DNA from: Caryophanales bacterium
GTDB taxonomy: Bacteria; Bacillota; Bacilli; Exiguobacteriales; Exiguobacteriaceae
Assembly (NCBI GenBank): GCA_902362975.1
Contig: CABIYO010000042.1
Span: 1-21,593, forward strand
Direction of reading: 5' to 3'
DNA length: 21,593 nucleotides
The translations under genes were made by a program, and so were the position numbers. Shown here in pieces: positions 1-8,717 of this stretch (positions are counted from its first letter, which is position 1; every line of letters begins with the position of its first letter). The notes beneath the pieces are model-generated. The model saw only the letters and a list, made by a program, of their open reading frames with translations. It had not been told where the DNA came from and did not search any database.

Positions 1-25
1 CCGTGAGCGAACAAGTCGCTCACGG
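1..25 (-). terminator. Hairpin, probable terminator of the amidase gene
   Basis: A perfect 10-bp stem (CCGTGAGCGA / TCGCTCACGG) encloses a 5-base loop. It lies about 50 bases past the stop codon of the amidase gene. The U-run expected on the minus strand would fall before base 1, outside the window, so this is inferred from the stem and its position. It could also end a plus-strand gene entering from the left, because a loose T-rich stretch (tctttctt) follows on that side. Confidence 0.5.
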
Positions 26-76
26 GGGCCTCTTTCTTATAAATCTACTGGGTTATGCCCCAGCCTCTAATTCAAA

Positions 77-1792
77 TCAATAATAAGTCTGAACATATTT
101 GGCAATTCCTTCAGCCACACCTTCCGCCATTTGCTGACGAGACGTGTTACTTCGAAGGTAAGTCAAATCGGTTGGTGATGAGATAAATCCTAATTCGACG
201 AGTGCAGATGGCATTGTATTATACGTAATAACGTAATAATTAGCTGTTTTCACTCCTCGGTTCGACATTCCACTCATTTTACCTGCCAAGTTGCTTTGAA
301 TGTTTGAAGCAAGGACACGACTTCGAGCGCTGTGCGCAGACTGAGAAGAATAGAACGTTTCTACCCCTTTTGCAGATGATGAACCAGCTGCGTTGACATG
401 CATACTTACAAACAAATCACCGCGTAACGACTTCGCTGCAGCAACTCGCTGATCTAGGGTCAAATAGACATCAGTTGAACGAGTCAGACGTACATTGTAA
501 TCATATTTTGAGCGAAGATAAGCTTCTACACGTTTCGTTACATCGAGGACAATCGTTTTCTCATAGAGAGATCCATTAACTGTTCCTGGGTCTTTCCCAC
601 CGTGTCCTGGATCAAGGACGATGACTGCTCCAGTCGATGTGCTCGGCTTAGATGTCATCACGAATGCTGAAGAAATGAAAGCATCTTGTCCGTTGAACTT
701 GATTTTATGGAAACCATTGATTGTCCCATAATGTAAAACAGCTGTTCCGTGATTGAATTGACCAACCACATCCGAATCCGAATCAAGACTCGCTTTCGAA
801 CGAACGTTCAATACATCACCTGGTGTGTTAATGTATACCGTACCTTTTGGTGCATCTTCCGGCGCTGCCGGGGCTTTCCCTTTCGTCAACCACGAACTCG
901 CTGTGTAGTAGGCTTTCTCACCGATATGAACAGTGGACCAACTCGAATTGTATGCTTTGTATGAAACGGCCGTGTATTTCGGAAGAACCATGAGGACTTC
1001 CGAACTCTGATGGGTTTTTTCAAACAAGTTTACTGTACGGTTAGCATACCCTTGCGTGAGTCCATCATCTGGTTTCGTTGTCGTCGGAGGCTCTGTCGAC
1101 GTTTTCGAAGTAGAGATCCAAGCTGTCGGTGTGTAATACGTTTCACTTCCGAGATAGACAATCGACCAGCTCGAGTTGTATTTGCTCGAGACGACAGCCG
1201 TGTTTACGGGGAGTATTTTCTTCACCGCCGAACGTTGATTCCGCTCAGCGAACAACTTCAACTCACGGTTCGCGTAACCGTTTGTCCGCTCCACATTCGA
1301 TTCTGTCAGTTTCGGTGCGATGTAAGCTTTTGCGGCATAGTACGTCTTCCCGTTCAAGTAGACTTTTGCCCAAGAAGAATTATGAACGGCATACTTCACT
1401 TCCGTCCCTTTCTTCAACGTAGCGACAATCTTCGCCGATCGATGAGACGTGACGCGTACGTTTAAGTTCGCAGTCGTCACACCAGTAGACGTTGCCGCCT
1501 GCGTCGTTAGCGAACTTGAAGTGGATGAAAGTTTCCGAATGTACTGGGCCGAGGCATAATATGTACGATTGTTTACATACACTTTGTGCCAGGATTGATT
1601 ATACGTTCCATACTTTACTTTCGTGCTTTTTGGTAATGTTTTCACTACCTTCCCACTCAGACTAGGGGATGTACGAATGTTCAAATTGACAGTCGTCTCT
1701 CCATCGTAAGTAGCAGCTTCAGCAGACGGAAGTTGCATACCAAACAAGAGGATCGTTAAGATAAGGGCAACTTTCAATAGTTTCATTTTCAT
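77..1792 (-). CDS. Secreted N-acetylmuramoyl-L-alanine amidase with five SH3b repeats
   Basis: A 571-residue secreted peptidoglycan hydrolase that should cleave the amide bond between N-acetylmuramic acid and L-alanine. Residues 1-26 form a signal peptide (MKMK start, hydrophobic core, AEA cleavage motif). Five SH3b-like wall-binding modules follow at about 29-88, 104-162, 172-228, 248-303 and 317-380; repeats 3 and 4 start with NGYANR/QGYANR and lack the usual LNVR, so they have diverged together. The C-terminal Amidase_3 domain (about 388-570) keeps the zinc and catalytic residues: DPGHGG with H397, E411, SMHVNA with H465, and VELGF with E533. The ATG has an AAAGGA-type site about 10 bases upstream. 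Family and activity are secure; the physiological role (cell separation, turnover or autolysis) is not shown by the sequence. Confidence 0.93.
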   Translation of the reverse strand: MKMKLLKVALILTILLFGMQLPSAEAATYDGETTVNLNIRTSPSLSGKVVKTLPKSTKVKYGTYNQSWHKVYVNNRTYYASAQYIRKLSSTSSSLTTQAATSTGVTTANLNVRVTSHRSAKIVATLKKGTEVKYAVHNSSWAKVYLNGKTYYAAKAYIAPKLTESNVERTNGYANRELKLFAERNQRSAVKKILPVNTAVVSSKYNSSWSIVYLGSETYYTPTAWISTSKTSTEPPTTTKPDDGLTQGYANRTVNLFEKTHQSSEVLMVLPKYTAVSYKAYNSSWSTVHIGEKAYYTASSWLTKGKAPAAPEDAPKGTVYINTPGDVLNVRSKASLDSDSDVVGQFNHGTAVLHYGTINGFHKIKFNGQDAFISSAFVMTSKPSTSTGAVIVLDPGHGGKDPGTVNGSLYEKTIVLDVTKRVEAYLRSKYDYNVRLTRSTDVYLTLDQRVAAAKSLRGDLFVSMHVNAAGSSSAKGVETFYSSQSAHSARSRVLASNIQSNLAGKMSGMSNRGVKTANYYVITYNTMPSALVELGFISSPTDLTYLRSNTSRQQMAEGVAEGIAKYVQTYY

Positions 1793-1845
1793 CCAAAATA
1801 TTCCTTTCTCATTGCGGCATTTCCTACTAACAACAATTTCATATT

Positions 1846-1873
1846 AGCATAATGCTTTTTTAAAAAAAGTAAA
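1846..1873 (-). promoter_or_regulatory. Candidate promoter of the amidase gene
   Basis: In the AT-rich 126-base gap upstream of the amidase, the minus strand reads TTTACT, 16 bases, TATGCT. Both boxes match sigma-A consensus at about four of six positions. I see no clear terminator for the upstream MazG-like gene, so read-through is also possible. Confidence 0.3.
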
Positions 1874-1918
1874 TATTTGAAAAAAAGATGGGTGTTTTTA
1901 ATAAAAAGGTAAATGTTT

Positions 1919-2692
1919 TTATTTGACCGGTCGGATGATCAGAAACATCTCCGCACCGTAACGTTCGATGGCGACAGTAAAACCTTCTTTAATCGAAGGG
2001 TTCTCTGTAACAATCAATCCATCTCGTTTCTGTTGAATTACAAATCCGTCCAATCCTTCAATCGCTGCAATGCGACAAAAACGCTCGATATGTTGTTCTC
2101 GTTCTATATATCGGTCGAATCGCTCAAATGATTTAACTGGGACTCCGCCCCAATAACGACCTGGCTGATGTGATAAATAAGTACGTACCGATGTCTCCGT
2201 AATCGGATCCGGCGTATGATCAAATCGTCCGAAGTCCCGGGCCGACTTCTCTTCGATGAGAGCAAAAAGTGAATCGAACAGATTGAGATGGTAAGACGCT
2301 CCAAGAGCCAAAACGGCACGCTGCAATTGCTCGATATGATGCTGCAGTGATTGTCCTTGACGGTTCGGTTTTAACTTCTTATCGCCTTCATAAGCGTTCA
2401 AAATCCGCGCCACTTCTCCTGCCTCTTCAACAATTTGAAAGTACAGCTTCTCTTTCGATTCCCCTCCCTCCTCCTTTGGCTGTTGTAATGCAATCGCATA
2501 CTGGTTTGCCAAACACGTAGAGATCACTAGTACATCAAGTAACTCCTCTTTCAACTCATCCCGTTCCTCTCTCCTTAACGCGCCCCCTACTTCTCCTACT
2601 TCTTCTAACAATCGTGCCAGCCCGGATAAAGGTCTCCAGTAACCACCTAAATGAAGAATCATCGTATCGATTTTCTGTTGAACTTCTCTCAC
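1919..2692 (-). CDS. MazG-like protein with two NTP-pyrophosphohydrolase-type domains
   Basis: About 257 residues. The N-terminal part resembles small MazG-like proteins (all-alpha NTP pyrophosphohydrolases that remove non-canonical or surplus NTPs): it has LLEEVGE (E32, E33, E36) and EELLDVL (E51, E52, D55), the EExxE + ExxD magnesium-binding pattern. A second copy starts near residue 86 with IVEEAGEVARIL (E91, E92, E95), but its second acidic motif is not evident; IEQLQRAVLALG occupies that place. The last 90 residues or so match no family I recognise. An ATG at 2698 leaves almost no gap after the AGGTG ribosome binding site, while the GTG at 2692 sits 7 bases from it, so I chose GTG. Numbers given count from the upstream ATG. 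Substrate is unknown. Confidence 0.75.
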   Translation of the reverse strand: MREVQQKIDTMILHLGGYWRPLSGLARLLEEVGEVGGALRREERDELKEELLDVLVISTCLANQYAIALQQPKEEGGESKEKLYFQIVEEAGEVARILNAYEGDKKLKPNRQGQSLQHHIEQLQRAVLALGASYHLNLFDSLFALIEEKSARDFGRFDHTPDPITETSVRTYLSHQPGRYWGGVPVKSFERFDRYIEREQHIERFCRIAAIEGLDGFVIQQKRDGLIVTENPSIKEGFTVAIERYGAEMFLIIRPVK

Positions 2693-2731
2693 GTTCATTC
2701 ACCTATCTTTCTGCTTTATTTACCGCTTACA

Positions 2732-2740
2732 TGATATACT
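2732..2740 (+). promoter_or_regulatory. Extended -10 promoter of the AI-2E family gene
   Basis: TGATATACT is a TGn-type extended -10 (TATACT, five of six) about 38 bases before the start codon. No good -35 box is visible, as is common for extended -10 promoters. It lies in the 85-base gap to the divergent MazG-like gene. Confidence 0.5.
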
Positions 2741-2777
2741 ATGCTCAACCTAGTTGTCCGGAAAGGGTGGGTTCCAC

Positions 2778-3911
2778 ATGTCGTCGGCAAGACTTTGGCA
2801 ATTGCTTCGATTCATTCTCGTTGTAATCGGTTTCTTTTTAATCACTTGGCTATTGAATATACTTTTCGAATATACATATCCGTTCGTATTTGCTTTGCTT
2901 TTATCCTTGATGACCGTACCGCTCGTCAACTTTTTCGAACAAAAAACAAATATCCCTCGTGCACTTGGTACTCTCATTTCCTTGATTATCGTGCTCAGCA
3001 TCGTCGTCGGAATCATCACCATCGTCATCATCCAACTGATTCATTATGCGACGGTGGCAGCGGAACGACTCCCTGAACAAATTGAGACACTCACCGAGTT
3101 TATCCAACGACTGTTCAATGAGAAAATCGCACCGCTCGTCAATGATGCATATGAGAGCTATCAGCAGTTAAATCCCGGGCAGACGACATCGCTCGAGGGA
3201 GGAATCACCGAACTCGGTGTCCAGCTCGCCTCAGCGATCGGCGTCTTGTCCCGCGGAGTGGCCAGCGTGCTACAAAACATGTTAGCGGCGCTCCCGCTCG
3301 TCTTATTGCTCGTAGTCGTCATTGTGCTCGCTTGGTTCTTCATCACAAAGGATTGGCCATCATACGTCAACTCACTGAATCGTCTGAACAAACGGAAAGG
3401 ATTCAAAGAATTCGAGGAAGTGATGATTAACCTCAAATCTGCCCTATTTGGATACGTCCGTGCCCAGCTCACGCTCATCTCCATCACATTCGGGATCGTC
3501 TTGATCGGGATGCTCATCCTCCGTGTTGACAACCCGCTCTCTTTCGCTTTACTCGCAGGGGTTTTTGATCTCTTGCCTTATTTAGGTGTCGGTACGCTAC
3601 TTATTCCTTGGGCCGCTTATGCTGCGGTGACAGGTGATTGGTTCGTAGCCATCGGATTGGTCGTGTTGTATATCGTCGTCATCGTCCAACGCAATTTGGC
3701 TGAACCGAAAATTGTCGGTTCCCATATCGGATTGAATCCACTGGTCGCACTCATCTCCATCTTCGTCGGATTGAAGCTATTCGGTGTACTCGGCTTTATC
3801 GTCGGGCCCGTACTCGCCGTCCTGTTGAAAGCCGTGTACAATGCCAAAGTGTTTCATTACATATGGCGATTTATCGTCGGTCCGCCTACGACGACAGCAA
3901 AAGAGCGATGA
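2778..3911 (+). CDS. AI-2E family (YtvI-type) integral membrane transporter
   Basis: A 377-residue polytopic membrane protein of the AI-2E exporter / UPF0118 family (PF01594). Layout is typical: two hydrophobic segments in the first 60 residues, a third near 65-95, a soluble amphipathic middle (about 95-200, rich in E and Q), then a cluster of membrane helices to the C terminus. The signature region DLLPYLGVGTLLIP and the later PKIVGSHIGLNPLVALIS are clear. It most resembles the YtvI branch, though substrate assignments in this family (AI-2, Na+/H+, others) are weak. A TTG-initiated reading from 2754 is possible, but AAAGGGTGG sits 6-8 bases before the ATG at 2778, so that start is chosen. 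Its stop codon lies inside the shared terminator with the convergent DUF429 gene. Confidence 0.87.
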   Translation: MSSARLWQLLRFILVVIGFFLITWLLNILFEYTYPFVFALLLSLMTVPLVNFFEQKTNIPRALGTLISLIIVLSIVVGIITIVIIQLIHYATVAAERLPEQIETLTEFIQRLFNEKIAPLVNDAYESYQQLNPGQTTSLEGGITELGVQLASAIGVLSRGVASVLQNMLAALPLVLLLVVVIVLAWFFITKDWPSYVNSLNRLNKRKGFKEFEEVMINLKSALFGYVRAQLTLISITFGIVLIGMLILRVDNPLSFALLAGVFDLLPYLGVGTLLIPWAAYAAVTGDWFVAIGLVVLYIVVIVQRNLAEPKIVGSHIGLNPLVALISIFVGLKLFGVLGFIVGPVLAVLLKAVYNAKVFHYIWRFIVGPPTTTAKER

Positions 3912-3935
3912 AATGTGGATTTCATCGCTCTTTTT
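3900..3935. terminator. Bidirectional terminator overlapping both convergent stop codons
   Basis: A perfect 12-bp stem (AGAGCGATGAAA / TTTCATCGCTCT, 3902-3913 and 3920-3931) encloses a 6-base loop. An A-run precedes it and a T-run follows it, so it can work on both strands. The plus-strand stop (3909-3911) is inside the left arm and the minus-strand stop (3922-3924) is inside the right arm. Confidence 0.92.
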
Positions 3936-4581
3936 TCATTTGAGGTACAGCCACTACGGGTTGATCAGATGTCGCCGGCTGGAGCGAAAGACCACTTGTC
4001 CCCGCTTCATATGCTGCAACTGCCAAAATGCACGCGTCGATAATATCGTCGATTTGGACGTTCGACATTTTCCATTTCCATGGAGAACTTTTCGAGTATT
4101 GCCGAAGTAACTCGATTCGCTCATCCTGCCCTTCGACCGTCTTTTTCGAATGACTTGCCTCATGCCCCATCATGACTGAAAAACAAACTTCCGGATGTGA
4201 TTCGTAAACGTCAGATGCCTTCACCTGCTGAAACTCTCGGATACGGGGAACAAGATTCCACGCTTGTTTACTAATCCCTTTGCCAACCAACGCCCGACTC
4301 CTTTCATTCGCTTCTTCATAAGTCGCTTCTTGCAACACCTCTTGAATCGGCGGAGTGAAGACGGAGGACTTTCGTTGGCTGAGTCGGCAACGCATCCACG
4401 CATCGCATTCGCGGCTCGGATGGTCGACCGTCCCTAAATCTTTCGGCATATCCACAAAATGCATGGCACCATCGATCAGCAACTCCTCCAACGTTTCCGA
4501 AATCGTTAAACAAAGTGAGATGCTGTCGTATGTGATCCGTACCCATCCACCACGTGCACCATCAATTCCTACTCCTACCAT
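3922..4581 (-). CDS. DUF429 family protein, predicted RNase H-like nuclease
   Basis: 219 residues of the DUF429 / COG4923 family, which is predicted to adopt an RNase H-like fold; no biochemical role is firmly known. Family landmarks present are GIDGARGGW at residues 5-13 (first acidic strand), SVFTPP, SKQAWN, the ESHPEVCF block around 127-134 and DDIIDACILA near 178-187. The acidic residues in GIDGA, ESHPE and DDIID are those expected to bind metal. The start has a strong AGGAGG 7 bases before the ATG. It is the last gene of a minus-strand cluster with pepA and a small membrane ORF, whose 3' end overlaps its first codons by 20 bases, suggesting translational coupling. A link between peptide breakdown and this protein is not supported beyond position. 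Confidence 0.8.
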   Translation of the reverse strand: MVGVGIDGARGGWVRITYDSISLCLTISETLEELLIDGAMHFVDMPKDLGTVDHPSRECDAWMRCRLSQRKSSVFTPPIQEVLQEATYEEANERSRALVGKGISKQAWNLVPRIREFQQVKASDVYESHPEVCFSVMMGHEASHSKKTVEGQDERIELLRQYSKSSPWKWKMSNVQIDDIIDACILAVAAYEAGTSGLSLQPATSDQPVVAVPQMKKER

Positions 4582-4726
4582 GTCGTACCTCCTGTAACAT
4601 CATCAACACGCCAAATACGGCGAGAAAGACTGTACTCCCTAACCAAATACGGTTCGGCCAGACTGTGTAGCATAAGCCACACAAAATCGCCAAACCGATT
4701 ACTCCAACTGCTCTTACCGCTCCCAC
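4562..4726 (-). CDS. Small hydrophobic membrane ORF between pepA and DUF429
   Basis: A 54-codon frame begins with GTG at 4726, inside the last codons of pepA, and ends at TGA 4562, 20 bases inside the DUF429 gene. It fills a gap that would otherwise be empty. The product has two hydrophobic stretches, VGVIGLAILCGLCYTVW and IWLGSTVFLAVFGVLMML, joined by PNR and ending in a basic tail (QEVRHGRSRN): a two-helix hairpin with a positive C terminus. The GTG lacks a convincing ribosome binding site. A TTG at 4693 lies 8 bases after GGAG and would give a 43-residue form. No homologue comes to mind. The overlaps on both sides and the hydrophobic pattern support it; lack of a strong start is the main doubt. 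Confidence 0.5.
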   Translation of the reverse strand: MGAVRAVGVIGLAILCGLCYTVWPNRIWLGSTVFLAVFGVLMMLQEVRHGRSRN

Positions 4727-6153
4727 GATTCAATCATCCGTGCGAGGGTTCGAACCATGACACCCGTCGGCCCCTTCGGACCGAGGTCATTCGCTGCCGC
4801 TCGTTCGCTCGTTCCCGCAATATCGAGGTGTAACCATGGGGTATCGCCGACAAACTCACCGACAAATGCGCCACCAAAAATCATATGGCCGAAACGACCT
4901 GGTGAGTTGTTCAAGTCGGCAACTTCCGACTTTCTCACCTTGTCGATGAAGACATCAAAGTATGGCATCTGCCACACGAGCTCGTTCGTCTCACGGCTCG
5001 CCGCTTCAAGCGAGCGATAGAGTGAATCATCATTTGTCAGACAGCCTGTCACGTCTGTCCCGAGAGCGACAAGAACGCCACCTGTGAGCGTAGCTACATC
5101 AATGATAGCTTTTGGTTCATACGTTTTCGCAAATGTGACCGCATCCGCTAGGACGAGACGTCCTTCAGCGTCTGTGTTCAAGACTTCAATCGTCTTCCCG
5201 TTCATAGCTGTGATCACATCATCCGGTTTAAAGGCGTCCCCAGAAATCATATTGTCGGTCGCACCGATGATGCCAATCACGTTCCGTTTTGGTCGCGTCA
5301 ATCCGAGGGTCTCAAACAATCCGAGGACGGTAGCAGCGCCACCCATATCCCCTTTCATCCCGACGATGCCATCTTTCGGCTTGATTGAATAGCCGCCTGT
5401 GTCGAACGTGACACCCTTCCCGACAACGGCAATCGGAGCTTCTTCTGCCCCACGATACTCGAGGACAATCAATTTTGGAGGAATCGTCGACCCTTGGTTG
5501 ACGGCGAGCAATGCCCCCATACCGAGTCCTTCCATCTCTTCTTTTTCAAGGATTCGGTATTTGAAATCATGACGTTTCGCCAACTCAACCGCGTAATCCG
5601 CTAGCGTCTCTGCCGTCAAAATATTGGCCGGCATCATCGTCAATGTACGGGCGACATTGACCCCTTTCCCATAAGCCGCACCCGCATCGATATCCGTCTG
5701 ATTCACGTCACCGAGCAACGTGATCGTCGGTTCTTCGACCGCTTCTTTTGGAGCAGACTTATATGTAGGATGGGCATACGTCGCCATTTCATATGCTTCT
5801 GTGAATATGCGTGCCGCACCGTCCGTAAACGTATCAAGCGCTACGGCGACGTCCTTCAATCCACGTGACTTAATCAGTTTCGAGACTTTCCCGAACCAAT
5901 TCCGAACGTTCTCGGTCGTCATGTCATTTCGTTGACCGAGTCCGACAAATAAGACACGTGCCGTCTCCCCCGTGAATGTCGGAAGAATCGTTACTTCTCC
6001 CGTCTTCGTAGAGAGGTCTCCTGATTGAATGAGTGCTTTGACACGTCCACCAAACAATGTGTCGAGTCCTTCATCGATAGAATCAGCCGCTCCAATCCCA
6101 ACAACGATTGTCTCGTAAGTATCGGTCCAATTTAATTGGGCAATTTGATACAT
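4714..6153 (-). CDS. pepA: Leucyl aminopeptidase (M17 family)
   Basis: 479 residues. Cytosolic metallo-exopeptidase that removes N-terminal amino acids from peptides, normally a hexamer with two metal ions per active site. The N-terminal macrodomain-like region spans about 1-150; the catalytic domain about 165-479. Conserved residues are all present: K246 and D251 in VGKGVTFDTGGYSIKP, K258, D269 in MKGDMGGA, and the signature NTDAEGRLVLADA with D328, E330 and R332. Length is a little short of the usual 480-500. The ATG follows AGAAGGGA. This corresponds to yuiE of B. subtilis, which I recall close to yuiB and yumB, also in this window. It heads the pepA / small membrane ORF / DUF429 cluster. 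Confidence 0.95.
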   Translation of the reverse strand: MYQIAQLNWTDTYETIVVGIGAADSIDEGLDTLFGGRVKALIQSGDLSTKTGEVTILPTFTGETARVLFVGLGQRNDMTTENVRNWFGKVSKLIKSRGLKDVAVALDTFTDGAARIFTEAYEMATYAHPTYKSAPKEAVEEPTITLLGDVNQTDIDAGAAYGKGVNVARTLTMMPANILTAETLADYAVELAKRHDFKYRILEKEEMEGLGMGALLAVNQGSTIPPKLIVLEYRGAEEAPIAVVGKGVTFDTGGYSIKPKDGIVGMKGDMGGAATVLGLFETLGLTRPKRNVIGIIGATDNMISGDAFKPDDVITAMNGKTIEVLNTDAEGRLVLADAVTFAKTYEPKAIIDVATLTGGVLVALGTDVTGCLTNDDSLYRSLEAASRETNELVWQMPYFDVFIDKVRKSEVADLNNSPGRFGHMIFGGAFVGEFVGDTPWLHLDIAGTSERAAANDLGPKGPTGVMVRTLARMIESWER

Positions 6154-6203
6154 TTTGCCACTTCCCTTCTATAATATATGGTAAGCATAACGAACTTCTC
6201 CAA

Positions 6204-6232
6204 AATAATGAAATAGTATGCGTAAGAGTCAA
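6204..6232 (-). promoter_or_regulatory. Candidate promoter of pepA
   Basis: On the minus strand TTGACT, 17 bases, ATTATT lies about 50 bases before the pepA start. The -35 matches five of six; the -10 is weak. TATATT/TATTAT closer to the gene is an alternative -10 without a good -35. Confidence 0.35.
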
Positions 6233-6263
6233 GAAATCTTCGAATTCATGGGCTATCTCTTCG

Positions 6264-6293
6264 TTGTGACGTTGTTTTATTTTATGATAGGAT
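6264..6293 (+). promoter_or_regulatory. Candidate promoter of ptsI
   Basis: TTGTGA, 18 bases, TAGGAT, each four of six against consensus. If used, it leaves a leader of about 180 bases before ptsI. TATGAT at 6283-6288 is another possible -10. Confidence 0.35.
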
Positions 6294-6297
6294 AAGA

Positions 6298-6479
6298 AAG
6301 TACGCAATCGGGCTTCTCTTCATCGTGAAGTGAGGCCAATTTGACTGGTCGAGGCTTCCCCTAGTCGTAGACCGTTGCTACTTTAACTTTCTCCGTTCTC
6401 GTTAATTCTTTTTTCTTTTCGGGTATGAAGTAACGAGGCAGGAAAGTACACTATTTCTTTGAAAAGAGGGACTACGCTT
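6298..6479 (+). other. Structured untranslated region before ptsI
   Basis: The pepA-ptsI gap (6154-6479, 326 bases) holds no convincing gene; in particular there is no ptsH. It holds at least three foldable elements on the plus strand: a 12-bp imperfect hairpin with a TCG loop (6311-6336, GGCTTCTCTTCA / TGAAGTGAGGCC), a 6-bp stem GACTGG / CCTAGTC just after it, and a perfect 7-bp repeat CTCGTTA / TAACGAG (6398-6404, 6431-6437) around a T-rich loop. None is followed by a clean U-run, so none is an obvious terminator. It matches no riboswitch I know. Confidence 0.4.
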
Positions 6480-8198
6480 ATGTTACACATTAAAGGTATT
6501 GGTGCATCTGCAGGGATTGCAGTTGCAAAAGCATTCGTCATGGAGACACCTTCATTCGATATCCCATCACACAAGATTGAAGATGTCGCTGCAGAAAAGG
6601 CTCGTTTCCAAGATGCAATCGCACAATCTAAAAAGGAGCTTGAAGCCATTCGCGAGCATACACTTCGTGAGCTCGGTCCAGACAAAGCCGAGATTTTCTC
6701 AGCTCACCTTTTAATCGTTGAGGACCCAGAAATCGTATCGCAAGTGAACGACAAAATTGAAAGCGAAAACATGAACGCTGCGAAGGCGCTTGATGAAGTT
6801 GCCCAAACGATGGTCATGATTTTCGAATCGATGGATAACGAATACATGCGCGAACGTGCGGCTGATGTTCGTGACGTGACAAAACGTGTCATGGCTCACA
6901 TTCTCGGAGTGACCTTCGTGACTCCAGCTTCGATTTCAGAAGAAGTCATCATCATCGCAGAGGACTTGACGCCTTCTGATACGGCACAACTTAACCGTAA
7001 ATACGTCAAAGGATTCGCGACGAACATCGGCGGACGTACGTCTCACTCTGCCATCATGTCACGCTCACTTGAAATTCCGGCCGTCGTCGGAACAAAAGTG
7101 GCTCTTGAAAAAATCAAAAACGGTGACCTCGTCATCATTGACGGAACAGAAGGTGACGTCTTCGTCAACCCTTCAGAAGATCTCGTCAAAGAATACGAAG
7201 GCAAACGTGCTGATTTTGAAGCGTACAAAGAAGAGTTGAAGCAACTCGTCAACGAAGAGTCGATCACAGCGGACGGTCACAAAGTGAAGCTTGCTGCGAA
7301 CATCGGGACACCGAACGACCTCGAAGGCGTTTTGAAAAACGGTTCAGATGCAATCGGGCTCTATCGTACGGAGTTCCTATATATGGACTCTGAAACGTTC
7401 CCGACTGAAGAAGAACAATACACAGCATACAAAACGGTTCTTGAAGGGATGGAAGGCAAGCAAGTCGTCATCCGTACACTCGACATCGGTGGCGACAAAG
7501 AGTTGTCATACCTTGACCTCCCGAAAGAGATGAACCCGTTCCTCGGCTATCGTGCCATCCGCCTGTGCCTCGAGGAAACAGATTTGTTCCGCACACAACT
7601 TCGCGCCCTTCTCCGTGCCTCAGCTCACGGGAACCTCGCCATCATGTTCCCAATGATTGCGACACTCGAAGAGTTCCGCGCGGCGAAAGCCCTTCTTCTC
7701 GAAGAAGAGGCGAAGTTGAAAGAAGAAGGAATCGAAGTCGGACAATATGAGACTGGAATGATGGTTGAAATTCCATCAACGGCTGTCATGGCGAAACAAT
7801 TCGCAAAAGAAGTCGACTTCTTCTCAGTTGGAACGAACGACTTAATTCAATACACGATGGCGGCTGACCGGATGAACGAAAAAGTTTCTTACTTGTACCA
7901 ACCGTTCAACCCTGCCATTTTGAACCTTCTCCACAACGTCATCACTGAAGCACACAAAGCTGGCAAATGGGTCGGCATGTGTGGAGAGATGGCTGGAGAA
8001 GAACTCGCGATTCCAATCCTTCTCGGTCTTGGTCTCGACGAATTCTCAATGTCCGCTTCAAGCGTCCTTCGTGCGCGTAGCCTCGTGAAACGCTTGACGA
8101 AGTCGGAAACAGAAGCAATCGTCAACGAAGTCCTCAACATGGACACAGCTGAAGAAGTCGTAAACTTCCTTAGCGAAAAGTTCGACATTAAGAAATAA
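6480..8198 (+). CDS. ptsI: PTS enzyme I (phosphoenolpyruvate-protein phosphotransferase)
   Basis: 572 residues, cytosolic. It takes phosphate from PEP onto a histidine and hands it to HPr, feeding all PTS sugar permeases. The start [16 protein letters not shown] is the usual enzyme I N terminus. The active histidine is H189 in [13 protein letters not shown]. The C-terminal PEP-binding barrel has [10 protein letters not shown], the [16 protein letters not shown] signature and the catalytic cysteine in [14 protein letters not shown] 21 bases upstream is in frame, but AGAGGGA sits before the ATG at 6480, which also matches the family start. Bacillales usually have ptsH directly in front of ptsI; here it is absent and a structured leader takes its place, so HPr must be made elsewhere. 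The glucose permeases that use it lie just beyond, on the other strand. Confidence 0.97.
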   Translation: MLHIKGIGASAGIAVAKAFVMETPSFDIPSHKIEDVAAEKARFQDAIAQSKKELEAIREHTLRELGPDKAEIFSAHLLIVEDPEIVSQVNDKIESENMNAAKALDEVAQTMVMIFESMDNEYMRERAADVRDVTKRVMAHILGVTFVTPASISEEVIIIAEDLTPSDTAQLNRKYVKGFATNIGGRTSHSAIMSRSLEIPAVVGTKVALEKIKNGDLVIIDGTEGDVFVNPSEDLVKEYEGKRADFEAYKEELKQLVNEESITADGHKVKLAANIGTPNDLEGVLKNGSDAIGLYRTEFLYMDSETFPTEEEQYTAYKTVLEGMEGKQVVIRTLDIGGDKELSYLDLPKEMNPFLGYRAIRLCLEETDLFRTQLRALLRASAHGNLAIMFPMIATLEEFRAAKALLLEEEAKLKEEGIEVGQYETGMMVEIPSTAVMAKQFAKEVDFFSVGTNDLIQYTMAADRMNEKVSYLYQPFNPAILNLLHNVITEAHKAGKWVGMCGEMAGEELAIPILLGLGLDEFSMSASSVLRARSLVKRLTKSETEAIVNEVLNMDTAEEVVNFLSEKFDIKK

Positions 8199-8202
8199 TG
8201 GC

Positions 8203-8240
8203 AAAAGTCCTTTTCTCGAGCGAGAGAAGGACTTTTGTTA
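8203..8240 (+). terminator. Rho-independent terminator of ptsI
   Basis: A 15-bp stem with one G-U pair (AAAAGTCCTTTTCTC / GAGAGAAGGACTTTT, 8203-8217 and 8222-8236) and a GAGC loop, 5 bases after the ptsI stop. The U-run forms the end of the 3' arm. Confidence 0.88.
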
Positions 8241-8250
8241 CATACTGCAT

Positions 8251-8624
<374 letters not shown>

Positions 8625-8683
8625 TCACATAAAGGAAATTCTCCTTTTTCCGAATAAGGCACATTGAAGTAACTACACAAATT

Positions 8684-8709
8684 GAGCCGACCCATGTTAG
8701 GAGCGGCTC
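8684..8709 (-). terminator. Probable terminator of the EIICBA gene
   Basis: A GAGCCG / CGGCTC stem (8684-8689, 8704-8709) with inner CC/GG pairing lies 8 bases after the stop. Only a weak AATTTGT follows on the minus strand, so termination may be partial. Confidence 0.5.
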
Positions 8710-8717
8710 GTCATCGA

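Noticed and set aside
6083..6307. A 74-codon minus-strand frame upstream of and inside pepA
   Set aside because: It overlaps the pepA 5' end in another frame, has no ribosome binding site and resembles no protein.
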